From NCBI RefSeq assembly GCF_004121055.1, contig NZ_PYAL01000001.1, forward strand, positions 1,178,001 to 1,242,000: DNA of 64,000 nt. The letters run 5' to 3'. The stretch comes from Achromobacter aloeverae (GTDB lineage: Bacteria; Pseudomonadota; Gammaproteobacteria; Burkholderiales; Burkholderiaceae_B). This document shows, piece after piece, positions 1-11,171 of the stretch. The translations under genes and the position numbers were made by a program. The notes beneath the pieces are model-generated. The model was not told the DNA's origin. It ran no database searches and worked only from the letters and a program-made list of their open reading frames with translations. Each line of letters begins with the position of its first letter. Positions within the stretch are counted from its first letter, which is position 1.

Positions 1-36
1 GCCGGTCAAAAGTTCAACAAAAACCATTCAAAAACC

Positions 37-954
37 ATGTACGCCAAACTGCTCGCATCCCTCGCCATCATCGGCACCACCCTGGGCTTCGCGCCCACCG
101 CCTCTGCTCAGTCGGAAGCCGCGCAACGGGAAATCCAGGCCGCCACGGAAGCGGCCTTCCGCGCCGCCCAGGACAGCGGCGTCGTCCATCTCGGCGACCA
201 GGCGACGCTCAAGCTGCCGCCCAATACGATCTTCGTGCCGCGCGCCCAGGCCAACCGGCTGATGGAAGCCTACGGCAACGGCAGCGACGACACGCTGCTG
301 GGCCTGTTCATGCCGCCGGCGGACTCACCGGACGACTGGATCGTCACGGCCAACTTCGAAAAGGCCGGCTACATCAAGGATGACGACGCGAAGAACTGGG
401 ACGTCAAGGAATTGCTGCAAAGCCTGCGCGACGGCACCGAGGACCAGAACAAGGAACGGCGCGCGCGCGGCATCGCCGAACTGGAAGTGGTGGGCTGGGT
501 GCAGGCGCCGCAATACGACAGCGCCCACCAGCGCCTGGTGTGGTCGGTCGAAGGCCGCGACAAGGGCGGCGCCTCCGATGCGGACTCGACCGTCAACTAC
601 AACACCTACGCCCTGGGCCGGGACGGCTACATCAGCCTGGACCTGCTGACCAGCAAGAGCCAGGTCGCGGCCCAGAAACCCGCCCTGATCGCCCTGCTGG
701 ACAACCTCAGCTACAACGACGGCAAGCGCTACGCCGACTTCAACTCGTCGACCGACAAGGTCGCCGAATACGGCCTGGCGGCGCTGGTGGCCGGCGTGGC
801 GGCGAAGAAGCTGGGCTTGCTGGCGATCATCGCCGCCTTTGTCGCCAAGTTCGGCAAGCTGGCCATCCTGGCCATCGCCGCGGGCGGCGGCGCGTTCTTC
901 AAGATCTTCCGCCGCAAGAAGTCGGAAGAGCCGAAGTCGCCGGGCGCCGTCTGA
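37..954 (+). CDS. DUF2167 family membrane protein
   Basis: The 305-residue product starts with a Sec-type signal peptide (hydrophobic stretch about residues 4-18, likely cleavage after the Ala-Ser-Ala at 22-24). A mostly polar extracytoplasmic region follows, then one or two hydrophobic segments at about 250-290 and a basic tail (FRRKKSEE). This arrangement and the tryptophan- and tyrosine-rich middle match the DUF2167 family, whose biochemical role is unknown. No convincing ribosome-binding site is visible in the 36 bases available upstream. The downstream protease gene begins 25 bases after the stop, so the two are probably co-transcribed and may act together at the membrane. Confidence 0.8.
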   Translation: MYAKLLASLAIIGTTLGFAPTASAQSEAAQREIQAATEAAFRAAQDSGVVHLGDQATLKLPPNTIFVPRAQANRLMEAYGNGSDDTLLGLFMPPADSPDDWIVTANFEKAGYIKDDDAKNWDVKELLQSLRDGTEDQNKERRARGIAELEVVGWVQAPQYDSAHQRLVWSVEGRDKGGASDADSTVNYNTYALGRDGYISLDLLTSKSQVAAQKPALIALLDNLSYNDGKRYADFNSSTDKVAEYGLAALVAGVAAKKLGLLAIIAAFVAKFGKLAILAIAAGGGAFFKIFRRKKSEEPKSPGAV

Positions 955-979
955 TTGCCGGTGCCGGCCAGCCGATCCC

Positions 980-1699
980 GTGAAACTGCTACTGCTCCTG
1001 CTGTCCGGCCTCAAGTACCTGAAGTTCAGCAAAGTGCTGCTGTCCGGCGGCACCATGCTGCTATCGGTACTGGGCTACGCGCTCGTCTTCGGCTGGCCGT
1101 ACGCGGCCGGTTTCGTGGCGCTGATCTTCGTGCACGAGATGGGGCACTACATGGCGGCCCGGCAACGCGGGCTGGCCGTGGGCGCCCCCACCTTCATTCC
1201 CTTCATCGGCGCCTGGGTCGAGTTGAAGGACATGCCGCACGATGCCGAGACCGAAGCCTACGTCGGACTCGGCGGTCCCTTCCTGGGCACGGTGGCCGCG
1301 CTGTGCTGCTACCTGGTCGCCCGTAACGAAGGCAGCCGCCTGCTGCTCGCCCTGTCCTACGCGGGCTTCTTCATCAACCTGTTCAACCTGATCCCGCTGT
1401 CGCCCTTCGACGGCGGCCGCATCACCGCCGTACTATCGCCCCGCATCTGGCTGGTCGGCGTGCCCGTCCTCGCGGCGCTATTCTTCTATCGGCCCAGTCC
1501 CATGCTGATTCTGGTCGCCGTGCTCGCAGCGCCCAAGGTCATCCAGGCATGGCGCTACGATCCGGCGGCGCCGGAGAACCAGGCGTACTACGCCACCAGC
1601 GTGGCCACCAAGGCGGGCTACGCCGCCGTCTATCTGGGCCTGGTGGGCCTGCTGGCCATCATGGCCCACGACGTCCATGAGATGCTGGGCGGGGCATGA
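980..1699 (+). CDS. Site-2 protease family (M50) intramembrane zinc metalloprotease
   Basis: The 239-residue multi-pass protein has an HExxH zinc motif (HEMGH at residues 52-56) inside a transmembrane helix. A second motif, FDGGR at 143-147, supplies the third metal ligand, Asp144. Both motifs and the short length fit compact M50-type (S2P/rhomboid-independent) intramembrane proteases without a PDZ domain. The open frame runs further upstream, but that part overlaps the preceding gene and reads as arginine/serine-rich shadow sequence. The GTG at 980 starts the hydrophobic N-terminus and is the better start. Substrate unknown. The neighbouring DUF2167 membrane protein is a possible partner by position only. 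Confidence 0.75.
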   Translation: MKLLLLLLSGLKYLKFSKVLLSGGTMLLSVLGYALVFGWPYAAGFVALIFVHEMGHYMAARQRGLAVGAPTFIPFIGAWVELKDMPHDAETEAYVGLGGPFLGTVAALCCYLVARNEGSRLLLALSYAGFFINLFNLIPLSPFDGGRITAVLSPRIWLVGVPVLAALFFYRPSPMLILVAVLAAPKVIQAWRYDPAAPENQAYYATSVATKAGYAAVYLGLVGLLAIMAHDVHEMLGGA

Positions 1700-1868
1700 C
1701 ACGCCCAGCGCCAAGCCGGTGCGGGCGCATCCCGAGGGATATGGCCACATGCCGTCGTATATGACGGCCTCCCCCTTGATGTCATAAAGCGTTCACGCGT
1801 TTTTAACGTCGGCGTCATCGCCTGGTGTTTCCATGCTCATGTGGAAGCAGCCTGTGAGGAGGCACGCC

Positions 1869-2711
1869 GTGAACGATATCCGCCCCACCCACTGGCGCAC
1901 GTTGTGGATCTCCGACATACACCTGGGCACCGCGGGGTGCAAGGCGGAGTTCCTCCTGGACTTCCTTGAACACAACGAGGCCGAGACGCTCTATCTCGTC
2001 GGCGACATCGTCGACGGCTGGCAGTTGCGCAAGCACTGGCACTGGCCACGCGCGCACAACGATGTGATCCAGCGCATCCTGCGCAAGGCCCGCAACGGCA
2101 CCCGCGTCGTCTTCGTGCCCGGGAACCATGACGAATTCGCCCGCGAATTCGCCGGTTATGCCTTCGGCGACATCGAGATCCTCGACGAGGACGTTCACGT
2201 CACCGCCGACGGCCGCAAGCTGCTGGTGCTCCACGGCGACCAGTTCGATGGCGTGATCCAGCACAGCAAGTGGCTGGCGCACCTGGGCGACAGCCTGTAC
2301 CAGATGGCGCTGTGGCTGAACCATCATTTCAATCGCCTGCGCCATCGCATGGGCCTGCACTACTGGTCGCTGTCCCAATACCTCAAGCACAAGGTCAAGA
2401 ACGCCGTCGCCTTCATCAGCGACTTCGAGCAGGCCCTGGCCGGCGAAGCGCGCCGGCGCGGCATGGACGGCGTGGTATGCGGCCACATCCACAAGCCGGA
2501 ACTGCGCGATATCGACGGTGTCCTCTATTGCAACGACGGCGACTGGGTGGAAAGCCTGTCGGCCCTGACCGAAGACCATAGCGGCCAGTTGCGCCTGCTG
2601 GATTGGGCGGCGGTCATGGCCGAACGCAATGAAGCCGTACCGGCGGCCGGCCGCCGCCGCGCCGTGGAGCTGCCCGCCCTGCCCTCGGCCCTGCGCCGGC
2701 AGGGGAAATAA
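1869..2711 (+). CDS. UDP-2,3-diacylglucosamine diphosphatase-family metallophosphoesterase
   Basis: The 280-residue calcineurin-like phosphoesterase carries the family motifs in order: DIHLG, GDIVDGW, GNHDEF, HGDQFD and GHIHKPEL, together forming the dinuclear metal site. It resembles the LpxH-like branch often found near lipid metabolism genes. True LpxH removes UMP from UDP-2,3-diacylglucosamine in lipid A synthesis, but many paralogues have unknown phosphoesters as substrate. A GTG at 1869 lies 6 bases after a strong GAGGAGG (1856-1862). I prefer it over the ATG at 1833, which has no such site. The C-terminal 25 residues are arginine/proline rich and probably disordered. Confidence 0.75.
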   Translation: MNDIRPTHWRTLWISDIHLGTAGCKAEFLLDFLEHNEAETLYLVGDIVDGWQLRKHWHWPRAHNDVIQRILRKARNGTRVVFVPGNHDEFAREFAGYAFGDIEILDEDVHVTADGRKLLVLHGDQFDGVIQHSKWLAHLGDSLYQMALWLNHHFNRLRHRMGLHYWSLSQYLKHKVKNAVAFISDFEQALAGEARRRGMDGVVCGHIHKPELRDIDGVLYCNDGDWVESLSALTEDHSGQLRLLDWAAVMAERNEAVPAAGRRRAVELPALPSALRRQGK

Positions 2712-3049
2712 GCCCGCGGGTCCTCCTGCTTCCGAGCCGTCCCGCTCCGGCCGAGGCCTTCCTCTGCTTCCAGATGGGCGCCCGCCTATTGTCGGCGGGC
2801 ACGATAGGACCGCGGGTTACCGGCGCGAACTGTCGCGGCGAGGCCGCAAGCGGGCCGCCAACGCCCCTTATGTATCAGTGGAAACCCTAGCCCATGTTGA
2901 GGGAACCCGTTTGAAATGAACGGGAATGTTGCAGATCAACGTCCTCTCAGTCATGCTTGCGATTGGGGCAATCCGGCCCCAAAAGCACTGCCGACGAGTC
3001 TCCCATCGTTGTAACGGGCGGATGGCCGCCCCCCTATCGCAACAGGGCC
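2712..3049 (+). other. 338-bp gene-free leader with three small inverted repeats
   Basis: No credible coding sequence was found here. There are three short perfect stems. One is GCCCGCC/GGCGGGC (2780-2786 with 2794-2800), 69 bases after the phosphoesterase stop and without a T-tract. The second is CCCGTT/AACGGG (2906-2911 with 2919-2924). The third is GGGG/CCCC around 2965-2980. The last two lie in what would be the 5' leader of the acyl-CoA synthetase mRNA. No clear sigma-70 promoter was identified. Confidence 0.4.
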
Positions 3050-4723
3050 ATGAACGATCAATACCAGGCGCTTTACCAATCCTTCCGTTGGCTCGTGCCC
3101 ACGCAGTTCAACATCGCCGATGTCTGCTGCCATCGCTGGGCCGCCAATAGCCCCGATGCGCGGCGCATTGCGATTTATTACGAAGACGAAGCCGGCAACC
3201 GGGAAGTGTGGACCTATGCCCGCCTGGCAGAGGCGGTCAACCAGCTTGCCAACGGCCTGGTACGCATGGGCGTGGGCAAGGGTGACCGGGTTGGTGTTGT
3301 ATTAGGACAACGGCCGGAGACCGTGGTGGCCCACATGGCCGCCTACAGCGTCGGCGCCGTCATCCTGCCCCTGTCGTCCCTGTTCGGCCCCGACGCCCTG
3401 GAAGCCCGGCTGCGCGATGCCGAGGCCCGCGTCGCCATCGTCGATGCCGCCTCCAGCGGCAATCTCCTGCAGGTGGCCGACCAGTGTCCGGCGCTGCACC
3501 AGATCATCGGCATCGGCTTCGCCGACGAGCGCGTCCTGCCCTGGCGCAGCCTGCTCGCGCGCCAGCCCTCGGAATTCAAGCCTGTCCCGACGCTGGCCAC
3601 GGATCCGGCCATCCTGCTCTATACGTCCGGCACCACCGGCGCGCCCAAGGGCGCCCTGCTGCCGCATTCGGTCCTGATCGGCAACCTGCCCGGCTTCGTC
3701 GCGTCGCAGGACTGGTTCCCCAAGCCGGGCGACGTCTTCTGGTCGCCGGCCGACTGGGCCTGGACCGGCGGCATGATGGACGCGCTGCTGCCGACGCTGT
3801 ACTTCGGCCACCCCATCGTCGCCACCCGCGCCCGCTTCTCGCCGGAACGCGCCTTCGAACTGATGGAGCGCTACCAGGTCACCAATACCTTCCTCTTCCC
3901 CACCGCCCTGAAGGCGATGATGAAGACCGTGCCGGCCCCGCGCGAACGCTACAAGCTGGCCTTGCGCGCCATGATGAGCGCCGGCGAAAGCGTCGGCCAG
4001 GCCGTGTTCGAGTGGTGCCAGACGGCGCTGGGGATCACGCCCAACGAAATGTTCGGCCAGACCGAAATGAACTACCTGGTCGGCAACAGCCAGCGGCGCT
4101 GGCCGGCCAAGGCCGGCAGCATGGGCCGGCCCTATCCCGGGCACCAGGTCGCCGTCATCGACGACGAGGGCCGCCCCGTGGCCGCCGGCGAGATCGGCGA
4201 AATCGCCCTCAATCGCCTGGACATCCATGGCTATCCCGACCCCATCCTGTTCCTGGGCTACTGGAACAACCCGGCGGCCACGGCAGCCAAGTTCACCGGC
4301 GACTGGTGTCGTACCGGCGACCTGGCGCGCATCGATGCCGACGGCTATCTCTGGTACGCCGGCCGCAGCGACGACGTGTTCAAGTCCGCGGGCTATCGCA
4401 TCGGCCCGGGGGAGATCGAGAGCTGCCTGGTCAGCCATCCGGCCGTGGCCAATGCCGCCGTCGTGCCCAAGCCCGACGCCGAGCGCGGCGCGCTGGTCAA
4501 GGCTTACGTGGTAAGGACCGCGGAATACGCCGAGCGCGACCCGCAGGCCTTGATCCAGGAGCTGCAGGAATATGTCCGCGACCGCCTGGCCGCCTATGAA
4601 TACCCCAAGGAAATCGAATTCCTGGACGAATTGCCGATGACCACCAGCGGCAAGATACAGCGCCGGGTGCTGCGGCTGCGCGAGGAAGAACGCGCGGCGA
4701 ACGCCGCCCAGGCCGCGACCTGA
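3050..4723 (+). CDS. AMP-dependent acyl-CoA synthetase
   Basis: The 557-residue ANL-superfamily enzyme activates a carboxylic acid with ATP and CoA. Visible motifs are the P-loop-like YTSGTTGAPKG, the GQTE adenine-binding motif, the TGDLARIDADGYLWYAGR hinge and the C-terminal TTSGKIQRR with the catalytic lysine. The lack of an acetate-type N-terminus and the length suggest the medium-chain/aryl acyl-CoA synthetase group; the substrate cannot be read from sequence. The ATG at 3050 starts the conserved region (MNDQYQ); the upstream extension to 2957 is not protein-like. A gamma-carbonic anhydrase gene follows 15 bases later, indicating one transcript. Confidence 0.85.
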   Translation: MNDQYQALYQSFRWLVPTQFNIADVCCHRWAANSPDARRIAIYYEDEAGNREVWTYARLAEAVNQLANGLVRMGVGKGDRVGVVLGQRPETVVAHMAAYSVGAVILPLSSLFGPDALEARLRDAEARVAIVDAASSGNLLQVADQCPALHQIIGIGFADERVLPWRSLLARQPSEFKPVPTLATDPAILLYTSGTTGAPKGALLPHSVLIGNLPGFVASQDWFPKPGDVFWSPADWAWTGGMMDALLPTLYFGHPIVATRARFSPERAFELMERYQVTNTFLFPTALKAMMKTVPAPRERYKLALRAMMSAGESVGQAVFEWCQTALGITPNEMFGQTEMNYLVGNSQRRWPAKAGSMGRPYPGHQVAVIDDEGRPVAAGEIGEIALNRLDIHGYPDPILFLGYWNNPAATAAKFTGDWCRTGDLARIDADGYLWYAGRSDDVFKSAGYRIGPGEIESCLVSHPAVANAAVVPKPDAERGALVKAYVVRTAEYAERDPQALIQELQEYVRDRLAAYEYPKEIEFLDELPMTTSGKIQRRVLRLREEERAANAAQAAT

Positions 4724-4738
4724 CGGAGACTGCGCCGC

Positions 4739-5260
4739 ATGGCGATCTATCAACTCGAAGACCTGATTCCCAACATCGACCCCGACGCCTGGGTTGCAGA
4801 CAGCGCCGCGATCATCGGCAACGTCACGCTGGAGGCCGGCGTCAGCATCTGGCCGCAGGTGACGGTCCGGGGCGACAACGCGCCCATCCTGATCCAGCGC
4901 GGCAGCAACATCCAGGAATCCAGCGTGCTGCATGTGGACGCGGACAAGGGCCTGGTCGTGGGTCCCCACGTGACCATCGGCCACCAGGCCATGCTGCACG
5001 GCTGCACCATCCAGGAAGGCGCCCTCGTCGGCATGCAGGCCATCGTGCTGAATGACGCGGTCGTCGGCCGCAATTGCCTGATCGGCGCCGGCGCCATCGT
5101 GCCGGAAGGCCGTGTGATCCCGGACAACAGCCTGGTGATCGGCATCGGCAAGGTCGTGCGCGAGCTGTCGCCCGAGGAAATCGCCAAGATGCGCGAGAAC
5201 ACCGCCGGCTATGTGCGACGCGCCGCGCAGTACAAGCGGGCGCTGAAGCGCATCGCGTAG
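4739..5260 (+). CDS. Gamma-class carbonic anhydrase family protein (left-handed beta-helix)
   Basis: The 173-residue protein consists mainly of hexapeptide repeats (imperfect I/V-G-x4 turns, about residues 15-145) that form a left-handed beta-helix trimer. The three expected metal-binding histidines are present: one in LHVDAD and two in GHQAMLHGC. The conserved RGD (RGDNAPI) is also visible. It belongs to the YrdA/CaiE/PaaY-like group. Some members are zinc or iron carbonic anhydrases and some act as thioesterases on CoA esters. Lying 15 bases after an acyl-CoA synthetase, a CoA-ester-related role is plausible but unproven. Confidence 0.85.
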   Translation: MAIYQLEDLIPNIDPDAWVADSAAIIGNVTLEAGVSIWPQVTVRGDNAPILIQRGSNIQESSVLHVDADKGLVVGPHVTIGHQAMLHGCTIQEGALVGMQAIVLNDAVVGRNCLIGAGAIVPEGRVIPDNSLVIGIGKVVRELSPEEIAKMRENTAGYVRRAAQYKRALKRIA

Positions 5261-5407
5261 GGGCGCAGCGGCGTAGGGACGCAGCGGGGGCCCCACCGCG
5301 CCGCGGCGTAACGGAGCCCTGCGCGGCAGTACGCCATGGCCTGCCATGCCCCTGTCGACCGCGCGGGCGCAACGCCGGCTTCACGGTGGATCGGCTAACA
5401 TGCCCGC

Positions 5408-6334
5408 ATGACCGATCTCCTCAAGAAATACCTGTTCGAAGACCGCAGTGTCCGGGTCCAGGCCGTGCGCCTGCACCAGACGTGGCTGGATGCCCAGACC
5501 AATCATCAATATCCCCCCGCCATCAAGCGCCTGCTGGGCGAGCTGGTGGCGGCGTCCACGCTGCTGGCCGCCAACCTAAAATTCGATGGCTCCCTGCTCC
5601 TCCAACTGCAAGGCGACGGCCCCATCGCCCTGCTGGTGGTGGAGTGCCGCTCCGACCTGAGCCTGCGCGCGACCGTCAAGCTGCGCGAAGGCCATGCGGT
5701 GCCCGAGGACGGCACCATGCAAAGCCTGATGAATCCGGGCGGCAACGGCCGCTTCATCGTGGTGCTGGATCCGCAGCGCAAGGTGCCCGGCCAGCAGGCC
5801 TACCAGGGTATCGTGCCCATCGTCGGCGACAGCGTGGCGGACGCCCTGGCGCACTATATGCAACAGTCGGAGCAGCTGGATACGCGGCTGTGGCTGGCGG
5901 CCGATGAGCAGCACGCCGCGGGCGTGCTGCTGCAACGCCTGCCCGACCAGGGTGGCGTGGACGTGCAGGGTGCGCCGGGCAGCGCCGCGCTGACGTGGGA
6001 ACGCGCCGGGCACCTGGCCGCCACCATCAAGCGCGAAGAGCTGCTGCAGCTGGACATCGATACGCTGATCCACCGGCTTTTCTGGGAAGAGACGCTGGTG
6101 GCCTTCGATCCCATCGGGGTCCGCTGGCACTGCACCTGTTCGCGCAGCCGCGTCGCGGGCATGCTGCGCATGCTGGGGCGAGAGGAAGTCGACAGCATTC
6201 TCGCCGACCAGGGCAAGGTGGAAGTCGCCTGCGATTTTTGCGGCAAGCCCTATCTGTTCGATGCGGTCGATTGCGCGCGTGTCTTCACCGGCGCGCAGAC
6301 GCTGCCTGACCAGGATCCGCCGACCGTGCATTGA
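5408..6334 (+). CDS. hslO: Hsp33 redox-regulated molecular chaperone
   Basis: The 308-residue cytosolic holdase is activated by oxidative unfolding. The N-terminal chaperone fold occupies about residues 1-230. The C-terminal zinc switch shows the two cysteine pairs: CTC (in WHCTCSRS) and CDFC (in ACDFCGKPY), which coordinate zinc when reduced and form disulfides on oxidation. Length and motif order are those of HslO. The stop codon lies inside the first copy of a 36-bp tandem repeat at 6331-6402. The preceding 147 bases (5261-5407) are GC-rich with no gene. Confidence 0.95.
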   Translation: MTDLLKKYLFEDRSVRVQAVRLHQTWLDAQTNHQYPPAIKRLLGELVAASTLLAANLKFDGSLLLQLQGDGPIALLVVECRSDLSLRATVKLREGHAVPEDGTMQSLMNPGGNGRFIVVLDPQRKVPGQQAYQGIVPIVGDSVADALAHYMQQSEQLDTRLWLAADEQHAAGVLLQRLPDQGGVDVQGAPGSAALTWERAGHLAATIKREELLQLDIDTLIHRLFWEETLVAFDPIGVRWHCTCSRSRVAGMLRMLGREEVDSILADQGKVEVACDFCGKPYLFDAVDCARVFTGAQTLPDQDPPTVH

Positions 6335-6402
6335 CCATGGGGTCTTGCGCACGTAGTTTTCCGTAATTGACCATGTGGTCTTACGCACGTAGCTTTCCGT
6401 AT
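6331..6402 (+). repeat. Two tandem 36-bp copies directly after hslO
   Basis: Copy 1 is 6331-6366 and copy 2 is 6367-6402. Both begin TTGACCATG and end in TTTCCGTA plus one base, with about four mismatches between them. The hslO TGA is inside copy 1. The repeat separates hslO from the TadE-like gene that starts 35 bases later. Confidence 0.85.
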
Positions 6403-6437
6403 GGACGGCGGCAATGCGGCCGCCGACACTTTGCGGC

Positions 6438-7286
6438 ATGGCTACGTCGACTTCCCCTCGCATCCCGGCATGGCGGGCTGCCCAGCGCGGCACGGCCATC
6501 GCGGGGTTGGTCATTTCCCTGCCCGTGCTGCTATTGGCGGGGCTGGTGGTCATCGAAGCCGCCTATTGGCACATGACGCGACAGGTGCTCGATGTCGCCC
6601 TGATGGAGGCGGCGCGGGCCGGCGCCACCTCCCACGGAAATCCGCGCGTCATGGCGGCCGCCTTCGAAACAGGCCTGCGGCCGCTGCCCACAGGCAAGCT
6701 CCGCTGGCGGCGCATACGCTACGACAGCGGCGCGCCCGCCTGGCGGGTGGAGATCCTCTCGCCGCCCGCGGCAGCGTATGAGGACTTCGGGGTCCAGGGT
6801 CTGCCTATTGCGCAAGGGGCGCAGGGGCCACAAGGGATGCCGGGGACATTAGGGAAGTCAGGGGCGCTAGGGAAGTTAGGGGCGCTAGGGAAGTTAGGAA
6901 CGCTAGGGACATTGGCGACGCAGAGGCCACCGGGCACGCAAGGGGCGCGGGGCCTCGGCATGACCGCCATACGCAACGACTACCAGGCCGAGGAGCATGC
7001 CCGGCGGCGCCGCGCAGGCTGGCCCGAAGGGCGCGGGCCCGCATCCGGGATGACCATATTCGAAGCGAACGTATTGAGGCTGCGACTAAGCTACCAGTTG
7101 CCGCCCCTGACGCCGGTCACGCGCGCCGTGCTGCGGGCGCTGGCGCCAGGCGGCCACGGCCTGGCGGCTGCCGCGGCTCGCGCGGGAAACGTGCTTGTCG
7201 TGCAGGAAATGGCGCTGGACATGCAGTCGCACCCCGCGGCGTGGCCGCGCCGCCAGTTCGAACCGGATGTCGATGCGTTGCATTGA
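6438..7286 (+). CDS. TadE-like membrane protein with a collagen-like Gly-X-X insert
   Basis: The 282-residue protein begins with a TadE/pseudopilin-like segment: RGTAIAG, then a single membrane helix about residues 22-42, then a conserved-looking LMEAARAGA. TadE proteins are minor pseudopilins of tight-adherence systems, but no other tad gene is visible here and the usual glutamate near the helix start is absent. From about residue 120 to 175 the protein has irregular Gly-X-X triplets (GMP GTL GKS GAL GKL GAL GKL) encoded by 18-bp DNA repeats at 6843-6914. The remainder is arginine/alanine rich. Start: the ATG at 6438 gives MATSTS; an ATG at 6414 in frame lies next to the upstream tandem repeat. 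The function is unknown. Tandem repeats on both sides and inside suggest a fast-evolving accessory gene. Confidence 0.6.
   Translation: MATSTSPRIPAWRAAQRGTAIAGLVISLPVLLLAGLVVIEAAYWHMTRQVLDVALMEAARAGATSHGNPRVMAAAFETGLRPLPTGKLRWRRIRYDSGAPAWRVEILSPPAAAYEDFGVQGLPIAQGAQGPQGMPGTLGKSGALGKLGALGKLGTLGTLATQRPPGTQGARGLGMTAIRNDYQAEEHARRRRAGWPEGRGPASGMTIFEANVLRLRLSYQLPPLTPVTRAVLRALAPGGHGLAAAAARAGNVLVVQEMALDMQSHPAAWPRRQFEPDVDALH
6843..6914 (+). repeat. 18-bp tandem repeats encoding Gly-X-X triplets
   Basis: Four consecutive 18-bp units (6843, 6861, 6879 and 6897). The second and third are identical (GGGGCGCTAGGGAAGTTA). Each unit encodes six residues, that is two Gly-X-X triplets, so copy-number change keeps the reading frame. 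Confidence 0.85.
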
Positions 7287-7375
7287 CGTCACGCGCTGAC
7301 GTGTCGCGCCGACGTATCGTGCCGACGTGTCGCGCCGACGTATCGCGCTAACGTATCGCGCCGACGTCATCGTCA
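7285..7375 (+). repeat. Seven 13-bp tandem units between the TadE-like gene and ftsB
   Basis: Units start at 7285, 7298, 7311, 7324, 7337, 7350 and 7363. The consensus is GACGTRTCGCGCC, and the last unit is degenerate. The array starts inside the stop codon of the TadE-like gene and ends 30 bases before the ftsB stop (opposite strand). It is non-coding. Confidence 0.85.
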
Positions 7376-7404
7376 TGCGTTGACGCGTCACGCGGTGGCG
7401 CCGC

Positions 7405-7821
7405 TCAATGCCGGGCAGCGGGACGCGCCGGAGTGGAAGCGGAGGGCCGGTTGTTGGCGGCAGGCGGACGACTGTTCGCGCCAGCCGGCGCGGCTGCTGC
7501 CGGCGCGGCCGGCGCCGCCACCGACGCGCCCCCGGCGGGCGGGGCGGTATTCTGCGGCAGGATCTGTACGAAAATCTCGCCTTCACGCATCATGCCCAAT
7601 TCGCTGCGCGCACGCTCCTCGATGGCGCCGGTCCCCGACTGCAAGTCATGGACCTCGGCATCCAGCGCATTATTGCGCGCGCGCAGGCCATCGTTGGTTT
7701 CACGCTGCGCCGCCAATTGCTTCTGCAGGTCCCATACCTTGAACCAGCCGCCCTTCCCCGCCCACAACGGGTATTGGATCAGGGCGACCAGGACCAGCAG
7801 AACCAGGAACAGCAAACGCAT
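7405..7821 (-). CDS. ftsB: Cell division protein FtsB (septum formation initiator)
   Basis: The 138-residue bitopic protein of the FtsQBL divisome complex. A short N-terminus is followed by one membrane helix (about residues 2-20), then a leucine/alanine coiled coil (about 28-65) and the family's [12 protein letters not shown] segment. The last 45 residues are proline/alanine/asparagine rich and longer than in E. coli FtsB (about 103 residues), as is common in Bordetella-type bacteria. It lies 53 bases downstream of eno on the same strand, a conserved eno-ftsB pairing in proteobacteria. Confidence 0.92.
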   Translation of the reverse strand: MRLLFLVLLVLVALIQYPLWAGKGGWFKVWDLQKQLAAQRETNDGLRARNNALDAEVHDLQSGTGAIEERARSELGMMREGEIFVQILPQNTAPPAGGASVAAPAAPAAAAPAGANSRPPAANNRPSASTPARPAARH

Positions 7822-7874
7822 GGGCGGATATCCGTGCAGAGGATGCGCGCCGGCCGGCGCGCATCCTTATGCGA

Positions 7875-11012
<3,138 letters not shown>

Positions 11013-11171
11013 TTATAGCTGGGAGCCAGCCGCTGTTTGGGTTTTCCCTGAGCGACGGGGCGTAACAAAGCAACACCACCTTGACAGCGCTAAATGAGGG
11101 CCATCCAACCCCATTTTGATAACATCAGGCGCCCTCCCCAAGACACGTCCCCCGACCAAGAGGAAGCCCGC

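Noticed and set aside
2926-3150. 74-codon frame upstream of the acyl-CoA synthetase
   Set aside because: No ribosome-binding site, no recognisable motif, and it runs into the synthetase gene in another frame.
3302-5347. 681-codon open frame on the minus strand, antisense to the acyl-CoA synthetase and carbonic anhydrase
   Set aside because: Composition is the usual shadow of GC-rich coding sequence (His/Gln/Asp/Gly/Ala rich, no motifs). The plus-strand genes have full conserved domains.
6357-7375. Insertion sequence remnant suggested by tandem repeats
   Set aside because: No transposase fragment, terminal inverted repeats or target duplication could be found.
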